A stretch of DNA of 64,000 nucleotides from Corallococcus coralloides DSM 2259. Its GTDB lineage: Bacteria > Myxococcota > Myxococcia > Myxococcales > Myxococcaceae. The stretch is taken from the NCBI RefSeq assembly GCF_000255295.1, contig NC_017030.1:3658001-3722000 (forward strand), read 5' to 3'. The notes beneath the pieces were generated by a model, which worked only from the letters and a program-made list of their open reading frames with translations, was not told where the DNA came from and did no database searches. A program made the position numbers and the translations under genes. Of the stretch, positions 59,623-64,000 are shown in pieces (position 1 is the first letter of the stretch; every line of letters starts with the position of its first letter).

Positions 59623-59826
59623 TCACCCGCCACCCACGAAGGTGACGATCTCCACCCGGTCCCCGTCCTGGAGCCGGTGCTCGGGATGACGGGCGCGGCG
59701 CACCACCTCCGCGTTCACCTCCACCGCCACCCCCGGGCCACTGCCCAGATTCAACAGCGCCAGCAGGGACGAAAGGGTGCTGCCCTCTGGCAGCGTCCGC
59801 GCTTCTCCGTTGACCCACACGTTCAC
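59623..59826 (-). CDS. thiS: Sulfur carrier protein ThiS
   Basis: A 67-residue ubiquitin-fold protein, [20 protein letters not shown], ending in the Gly-Gly needed for thiocarboxylation (VTFVGGG). [12 protein letters not shown] and [16 protein letters not shown] are family typical. It feeds sulfur to ThiG, encoded next. The ATG is at 59826. Confidence 0.92.
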   Translation of the reverse strand: MNVWVNGEARTLPEGSTLSSLLALLNLGSGPGVAVEVNAEVVRRARHPEHRLQDGDRVEIVTFVGGG

Positions 59827-60151
59827 GGCCTCACGGCTCCTTCCGGCCCCCCTTCGGACGGGGCCCGCCGGTGCCAGTACAAGGGCGGTTCTGCCCTGTC
59901 AACGCACAGCCTCCCCCACGCAACAGGCCTGCTTCAGCGCACGGGAACGGATTTTTCGCGCTCGTTTGCGTTTTGTTCCGCCTCCCCAGCAGGCAGGCGG
60001 CCAGGGCCTCCCTCGGGCGCGGGCCGCCCCTGCTCATGTCTCCCCGCGTTGCCAAGCGCTGTGCAGGTACGGGGGCAGCGACCAGTTTCTGCCCAACGCC
60101 GGGGAACAAATCACCGGCACTCAAGAACACACTCACAGGGGGCGGTCACAC
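59827..60151. other. Divergent intergenic region between thiS and a lipoprotein gene
   Basis: 325 bases without a gene. It holds a good minus-strand promoter for thiS. I looked for the conserved parts of a TPP riboswitch on the thiS leader and did not see them. On the plus side only the ribosome-binding AGGGGG before 60152 is clear. The middle has AT-rich patches (ATTTTTCGCG, GTTTTGTTCC) that could be a promoter. Confidence 0.5.
59874..59902 (-). promoter_or_regulatory. Putative sigma-70 promoter of thiSGE
   Basis: On the minus strand TTGACA (59902-59897) is followed by 17 bases and TACTGG (59879-59874). The -35 is a perfect consensus and the spacing is ideal; the -10 is weaker. It lies about 50 bases before the thiS ATG. 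Confidence 0.55.
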
Positions 60152-60748
60152 ATGCGGAAGCTCATGATTGCGGTTACGGCGGTCGCGGGTCTGACGATGG
60201 TCACCGGCTGCAAGAAGGATGATGTCCAGGCCCAGCGCGAGGACGTCGCCGAGGCCCGTCAGGAAGCGGCGCAGGAGACGGCGGAGGCCCGTCAGGACGA
60301 GAGCCAGGAGCTGGCGTCGGCGCAGGAGAACGCCAACGAGGACGTCGCGGAGGCGCGCCAGGACGCGAACGACAAGATCGCCAGCGCCAACGAGGAGGTC
60401 CGTGACGAGGAGCAGGACCTGGCCGAGGCCCAGGCGAACCGCAATGAGGACCTGGCCGAGGGTGGCTCCGGCATGGCCGGCACCACCAGCGCCGCCGCGG
60501 CGACCACCGTCAACGGCCGCGTGCTGTCCAAGTCCGGTGACACGCTGACGCTGGTGGACAGCTCCAACAAGGAACTGAAGATCAAGACCAACGACAAGAC
60601 CGCGCTGATGGACAACGGCAGCCGCGCGGTGAAGCTGGACGACATCCAGGAAGGCTCGCAGGTGCGCGCCTCCTACGTGATGGACGGCAAGGACATGGTC
60701 GCCCGCGACGTCACCCTGGTGGCGCCGGTGAAGAAGCTGGACAAGTAA
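60152..60748 (+). CDS. Lipoprotein with helical repeat region and beta domain
   Basis: A 198-residue protein with lipobox TMVTGC (Cys20). Residues about 25-105 are a charged helix made of recurring AEARQ(E/D)-type units (EDVAEARQEAAQETAEARQD; ENANEDVAEARQDANDKIAS), reminiscent of murein-lipoprotein-like coiled coils. A Gly/Ser/Ala hinge leads to a C-terminal beta domain of about 70 residues (NGRVLSKSGDTLTLVDSSNK) like DUF5666-type OB folds. It is probably an envelope-bound structural or sensor protein. AGGGGG precedes the ATG. Confidence 0.82.
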   Translation: MRKLMIAVTAVAGLTMVTGCKKDDVQAQREDVAEARQEAAQETAEARQDESQELASAQENANEDVAEARQDANDKIASANEEVRDEEQDLAEAQANRNEDLAEGGSGMAGTTSAAAATTVNGRVLSKSGDTLTLVDSSNKELKIKTNDKTALMDNGSRAVKLDDIQEGSQVRASYVMDGKDMVARDVTLVAPVKKLDK

Positions 60749-60804
60749 CCCCGCGCCTCACGCGCCTGACGTCCTTCCGGACTGGGGAAAATACTTGAAG
60801 GCGG

Positions 60805-60841
60805 CGGCTCCCACCCTCGCGGTGGGGGCCGTTTCCTTTTT
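60805..60841 (+). terminator. Rho-independent terminator
   Basis: CGGCTCCCACC and GGTGGGGGCCG form an 11-pair stem (one G-U type pair) around loop CTCGC, followed directly by TTTCCTTTTT. It lies 56 bases after the lipoprotein stop. Confidence 0.85.
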
Positions 60842-60967
60842 AGTCGGGGAAATGCCCGGTGGGGTCGGATGGGGATGTCTGACCCGGGTGGTAGGACGCG
60901 GGCGTGAGGAGTTCCTCATGCCTTCCCACCCCCGGGAAGCGCCTCTTCGTCAGGAGCGTCACCCACG

Positions 60968-62101
60968 ATGGCCACCCATCCCCCCGCGTCCTCCGCGTCC
61001 CGGCCCTTCATCCTCTTCACCACCGGGGCCACGTCCTATGAGCTGGTGCGCTACCTGGGGTCGCGCGCCGGAGGGGAGCTGCTGCTCGCCCGCCGGCACT
61101 ACGCGCGCACGCCGGGCGGATTGGTGCTCATCAAGCGGCTGCGCGACGTGACGGATGACGTGGCGAGGGCGCGGTTGCGGGAAGAGGTGAAGCTGCTCAT
61201 GCGGCTGTCCCACCCGGCCATCGCGCCGGTGTACCTGGTGCGGGTGCATGACGGCGCGCCCCACCTGGTGACGGAGTACGTGGACGGGCCGTGCCTGGAG
61301 ACGCTGTCCAGCTTCGCGGCGCTGCGGCGGCGGCCCTTCTCGGAGGCGTTCGCCGCGTACGTGGGCGCGGAGGTGGCGGACGCGCTCCACCACGCCCATT
61401 CGCTGGAGGACGCGCGCGGCCTGCCCGTGGGCGTGGTCCACCGCGACATCAGCCCCCGCTCCCTGCGGGTGGACGTGCACGGGCGGGTGCGGCTGTCGGA
61501 CTTCGCGCTCGCGTGGTCGCGGATGCCCGGGCGCGTGGTGACGGAGCCGGGGCTCGTGCGCGGGGACGTGGCCTATGCGTCGCCAGAGGCGCTGGAGGGC
61601 CTGCCGCTGGATGGCCGCGCGGACCTGTTCTCCCTGGGCATGGTGCTGCTGGAGCTGCTCACCGGACTGCACCTGCTGGACCTGGACGACGTGGAGCGCG
61701 CCGCCCAGCAGGCCCAGCCCGTGCCCGGAACGCGCGGGCTGTGCGCGGAGACGCCCAGCTGGCTCCCCGCGCCGCTGATGGCCGCGCGCATGGCGTGCCT
61801 GACGCCGGCCCACGTGGAGCAGGCCACGCGGGGGCTGTCGCCGGGCATGCGGGCGGTGCTCCAGCGGGTGCTCCAGCGCGACCGCGACCTGCGCTTCCAG
61901 ACGGGCGCGGAGCTGCGGGACGCGCTCCGGGGCCTGCTGAACGCGGAAGGGCGGCCCTATGGTCCTCCTGAAGCGCTGCGCGAAGTGGCGGAGGTGCGCA
62001 CGGACGCGCTCGTGGACCCGGCGGGGGCGGCGGAAGCGGGGCTCCCGCTGGAGGACGACCTCTGGGATGGCTGCGAGGACGACGGCGCGGACTGGACGTG
62101 A
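60968..62101 (+). CDS. Serine/threonine protein kinase-like protein, possibly inactive
   Basis: A 377-residue protein with a Hanks-type kinase fold from about residue 25 to 290. The beta-3 lysine is kept (VLIKRL) and so is the catalytic Asp160 in HRDISP. Two usually invariant residues are changed: the HRD-loop Asn is Ser165 (HRDISPRS) and DFG reads DFA (Asp178-Ala180). The activation segment end YASPEALEG is present. It may be a weak kinase or a pseudokinase. There is no transmembrane helix and the C-terminal tail is acidic (LEDDLWDGCEDDGADW). The ATG at 60968 is preceded by AGGAG at about 11 bases. Confidence 0.85.
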   Translation: MATHPPASSASRPFILFTTGATSYELVRYLGSRAGGELLLARRHYARTPGGLVLIKRLRDVTDDVARARLREEVKLLMRLSHPAIAPVYLVRVHDGAPHLVTEYVDGPCLETLSSFAALRRRPFSEAFAAYVGAEVADALHHAHSLEDARGLPVGVVHRDISPRSLRVDVHGRVRLSDFALAWSRMPGRVVTEPGLVRGDVAYASPEALEGLPLDGRADLFSLGMVLLELLTGLHLLDLDDVERAAQQAQPVPGTRGLCAETPSWLPAPLMAARMACLTPAHVEQATRGLSPGMRAVLQRVLQRDRDLRFQTGAELRDALRGLLNAEGRPYGPPEALREVAEVRTDALVDPAGAAEAGLPLEDDLWDGCEDDGADWT

Positions 62102-62165
62102 GGCGTGACGGCGGGAGGTCCCGGGGCGCTTGTCATCGCGGGAGGCCGTGACGAAGACTGCTGGC

Positions 62166-63173
62166 ATGGGTGACGTGAAGGAGCTGCACCGTCAGTGGTG
62201 CATCGCGGATGGACACGCGGATTCGCTGATGTGGAACCGCGACCTGTGCGAACGGTCGACGGAGGGGCACGTGGACTTCCCCCGCCTGCGCGAGGCGGGG
62301 GTGAAGCTGCAGTGCTTCACGCTGGTGACCCGGGGCTTCCCGTTCATTGGCGGCTTCCCGCTGTTCGCCGCGTGGCGCAAGTGGCCCCGCGAGGCGCGCG
62401 GGAGCGAGTGGACGCGCGCGCTCTGGCAGATTGAAAAGCTGGACGCCTTCTGCGCCCGCTCCGGGGACACCGTGCGCGTCGCCACCACGGGGGCGGGGCT
62501 GGAGGACAACCTCGCGCACGGGCGGCTGTCGGCGGTGCTGGGCGTGGAGGGCGGCCACGCGATTGAAGGCCAGGTGGAGCGGCTGGCGGAGCTGCACCGG
62601 CGCGGGGTGCGCTTCATGGGGCTCACGCACCTGTCCAACAACGACCTGGGCGGTTCGTCGTTTCCCATGATGGGCAACCGGGGGCTGACGCCGCTGGGGC
62701 ACCAGGTGATGGAGGAGATGGCCCGCCTGGGGATGAGCGTGGACGTGGCGCACGCCTCCGAACAGACGCTCACGGACCTCTTCGCGCATCCCACGGTGCG
62801 CTACTTCTGTTCGCACACCGGCGTGCGCGCGGCGGGCGGTGGCTGGCGCAACCTGTCCGACGAGGCCCTGCGCACCATTGCCCAGCGCGGCGGCGTGGTG
62901 GGCATCATCCTGGCGCCGGTGTACCTGGGCGGCGACACGTGGGACGACGTGGTCCGCCACGTGGAGCACGCCGTGGACGTGATGGGGGAGGAGGGCGTGG
63001 GCGTGGGCAGCGACTACGACGGCATGGTGGCGCTGCCCCGGGGCATGCGGGATGTGACGGACCTGCCCCGACTGACGGAGGCGCTGCTCAAACGACACCC
63101 GGAGTCCTGGGTGGAACGTGTGATGGGTGGCAACTTCCGGCGTTACTTTCGGGAGACGCTCGGCGGCGGTTGA
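62166..63173 (+). CDS. Membrane dipeptidase (M19, renal dipeptidase family)
   Basis: A 335-residue metallopeptidase of family M19. The zinc ligands are recognisable: HxD in ADGHADSLMWN, Glu in GVEGGHAIEG, His in SVDVAHASEQ and His in FCSHTGVRA; VGVGSDYDGM closes the site. It would cleave dipeptides, probably in the cytoplasm because no signal peptide is seen. ATG 62166 is preferred over TTG 62130; neither has a strong ribosome-binding site. Confidence 0.9.
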   Translation: MGDVKELHRQWCIADGHADSLMWNRDLCERSTEGHVDFPRLREAGVKLQCFTLVTRGFPFIGGFPLFAAWRKWPREARGSEWTRALWQIEKLDAFCARSGDTVRVATTGAGLEDNLAHGRLSAVLGVEGGHAIEGQVERLAELHRRGVRFMGLTHLSNNDLGGSSFPMMGNRGLTPLGHQVMEEMARLGMSVDVAHASEQTLTDLFAHPTVRYFCSHTGVRAAGGGWRNLSDEALRTIAQRGGVVGIILAPVYLGGDTWDDVVRHVEHAVDVMGEEGVGVGSDYDGMVALPRGMRDVTDLPRLTEALLKRHPESWVERVMGGNFRRYFRETLGGG

Positions 63174-63209
63174 CAGCGAAAAACCTGTCGCGAAGAGTCG
63201 CCGGCACCC

Positions 63210-63590
63210 ATGAACCGTCTTCCCCTCGCGCTCTTTTCCCTCGTCGGTTTCTTCCTTCTTTCCGGCTGTGGCGGGCCGGGTTCGGGCGACTCGTGTGACG
63301 GCGGCGAATACGTGTGCCAGGACGACGCGCAGGCCCTGGAGTGCCGCAACGGCATCTGGCGCGCGCTCGCGTGCCGGGGGCCGCTGGGCTGCCGGGAGCT
63401 GGCGGACAGCGTGCGGTGCGACACGTCCCTCAACCAGGAGAATGACGGGTGCTCCATTGCCGCGGAAGGCAAGGGCGTATGCAGCCCGAACAGCGCCGCG
63501 CTCCTCACGTGCCAGCAGGGTGTGCTGGTGAAGACGGCGGATTGCTCGTCCTGCGCCGTGCAGGACAACCAGGCCGTCTGCCAGCCCTGA
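63210..63590 (+). CDS. Cysteine-rich lipoprotein with two repeat units
   Basis: A 126-residue protein with lipobox FLLSGC (Cys20). The mature part is two units of about 45 residues with the same cysteine spacing: unit 1 from CDGGEYVCQDDAQALECRNG and unit 2 from CSIAAEGKGVCSPNSAALLT, each ending in a C-x(4)-C-x(7)-C type pattern. Such Cys-rich lipoproteins are common on myxobacterial surfaces; function is unknown. The ATG at 63210 is 36 bases after the dipeptidase stop. Confidence 0.82.
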   Translation: MNRLPLALFSLVGFFLLSGCGGPGSGDSCDGGEYVCQDDAQALECRNGIWRALACRGPLGCRELADSVRCDTSLNQENDGCSIAAEGKGVCSPNSAALLTCQQGVLVKTADCSSCAVQDNQAVCQP

Positions 63591-63601
63591 CTCCGGCGAT
63601 G

Positions 63602-64000
63602 TCAGCGCTCCGGTTCCCCTCCGGAGGACGGGGGAGGGGGCGCGGGCAGGTAGCCACCCGCGGCCATGCGCTTCCCGGACCGTTCGTACATGGCCGGTGA
63701 GAGGCCCTGGACCCCGGTGCCGTCAATCCACCGGTTGTAGAAGTTGAAGAGGGCGCAGACGGAGACCGCGTCGTAGACGGCCTCGTCCGACCAGCCGGCC
63801 GCCTTCATGCGCTCCACGTCCTCGCGGCGCACGTCTCCCGGTGTGTCGTTGAGTTTGTCCACGAAGGCGAACAGCGCCTTCTCGGCCTCCGGGATGGGGG
63901 CCGTCTGCACATCGTCCAGCACCGCCTGGACGTGCTCCTTGCTGCCCAGCAATTCCGCCGCGACCGCGGCGTGAGAGCCCGTTCAAAATACGCAGGCGTT
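63602..64000 (-). CDS. AhpD/carboxymuconolactone decarboxylase-like protein with in-frame TGA, 5' end cut by window
   Basis: The minus-strand frame from the window edge reads NACVF, then TGA (63985-63983), then TGSHAAVAAELLGSKEHVQA and on to the stop at 63604-63602. A CxxC pair followed by a nearby His is the redox site of AhpD-like proteins, and the TGA stands in place of the second Cys. The rest matches the fold (IPEAEKALFAFVDKLNDTPG, MKAAGWSDEAVYDAVSVCAL, FNFYNRWIDG). Read-through would give a CxxU selenoprotein. Alternatives are a nonsense mutation or a sequencing error. TTG 63952 could give a truncated protein without the active site. At least 133 codons are inside the window. Confidence 0.72.
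63956..63971 (-). promoter_or_regulatory. Candidate bacterial SECIS hairpin
   Basis: On the minus strand CGCCGC, loop GGTC and GCGGCG form a six-pair stem. The loop starts 17 bases after the in-frame TGA and has G at its first two positions. Both agree with the bacterial SECIS rules as I know them (loop about 16-37 bases after UGA, G in the first two loop bases), and the distance is like that in E. coli fdhF. GC-rich hairpins are frequent in this genome, so the match is suggestive only. Confidence 0.5.

Noticed and set aside
59827-59900. TPP riboswitch on the thiS leader
   Set aside because: The conserved CUGAGA and related segments could not be found between the putative promoter and thiS, and the leader is only about 50 bases.
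63723-63986. Minus-strand frame of 87 codons starting beside the in-frame TGA
   Set aside because: It is an alternative frame (product rich in Gly and Arg) of the AhpD-like gene and shows no family pattern.
1-64000. CRISPR arrays, insertion sequences, tRNA and rRNA genes
   Set aside because: No regularly spaced direct repeats, transposase motifs, terminal inverted repeats or tRNA-like cloverleaf segments were seen on reading. A covariance-model scan was not possible.

Overview
The window looks like a chromosomal segment of a myxobacterium of the Myxococcus/Corallococcus type. It is very GC-rich with strong third-position bias, which produces many long antisense shadow frames. It carries typical myxobacterial families (DUF4388, NtrC-type regulators, HRDISP-type protein kinases, many lipoproteins). 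Most tellingly, it holds the EXO (spore-coat polysaccharide) gene order known from Myxococcus xanthus. Genus-level placement is inference.

Layout. 1-14.4 kb is mostly housekeeping: an ABC-2 permease fragment, a secreted transpeptidase, a DUF4388 protein head-to-head with a small glutaredoxin-like protein, a degenerate receiver/GGDEF protein followed by an NtrC-family regulator, a YeeZ-like SDR, a CPA1 antiporter, a TPR protein, DAHP synthase facing a tandem of two prephenate dehydratases, then DUF4291 and EVE-domain genes. 14.4-23.2 kb is an accessory block on the minus strand: two paralogous membrane proteins with PEGA-like repeats, a WD40 protein, and a four-gene set of exported proteins including a large protein with a pre-toxin-like segment. 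23.5-27.7 kb holds a glycogen-debranching-type enzyme, a cardiolipin-synthase-like PLD protein and a small membrane protein.

28.1-38.4 kb is exoA-I: export lipoprotein, outer-membrane barrel, Wzz-type co-polymerase, BY-kinase, initiating phosphoglycosyl transferase, YvcK-like protein, and two FemAB-like proteins flanking a DegT aminotransferase. After a D-2-hydroxyacid dehydrogenase and two adjacent frameshifted genes comes a complete System I cytochrome c maturation set on the minus strand (ccmA-ccmI, including a 56-codon ccmD). At 49.1-55.0 kb the polysaccharide genes resume: deacetylase, Wzx flippase, serine-acetyltransferase-like protein and two glycosyltransferases (exoL-P). Each polysaccharide block has a sequence with exact -24/-12 sigma-54 promoter spacing in front of it. 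Together the two blocks supply initiation, sugar modification, flipping, chain-length control and export of a Wzx/Wzy-type polymer; the Wzy polymerase is not in the window.

55.1-59.8 kb is a minus-strand run thiS-thiG-thiE followed by three membrane-protein genes (DUF4129 and DUF4350 types). 60.1-63.6 kb has two lipoproteins, a kinase-like protein lacking two conserved kinase residues, and an M19 dipeptidase.

The most unusual signal is at the right edge. An AhpD/carboxymuconolactone-decarboxylase-like gene on the minus strand has an in-frame TGA exactly where the second cysteine of its CxxC motif belongs. Seventeen bases after it comes the loop of a six-base-pair hairpin. This fits a CxxU selenoprotein with a bacterial SECIS element, although a nonsense mutation cannot be excluded from this window alone.
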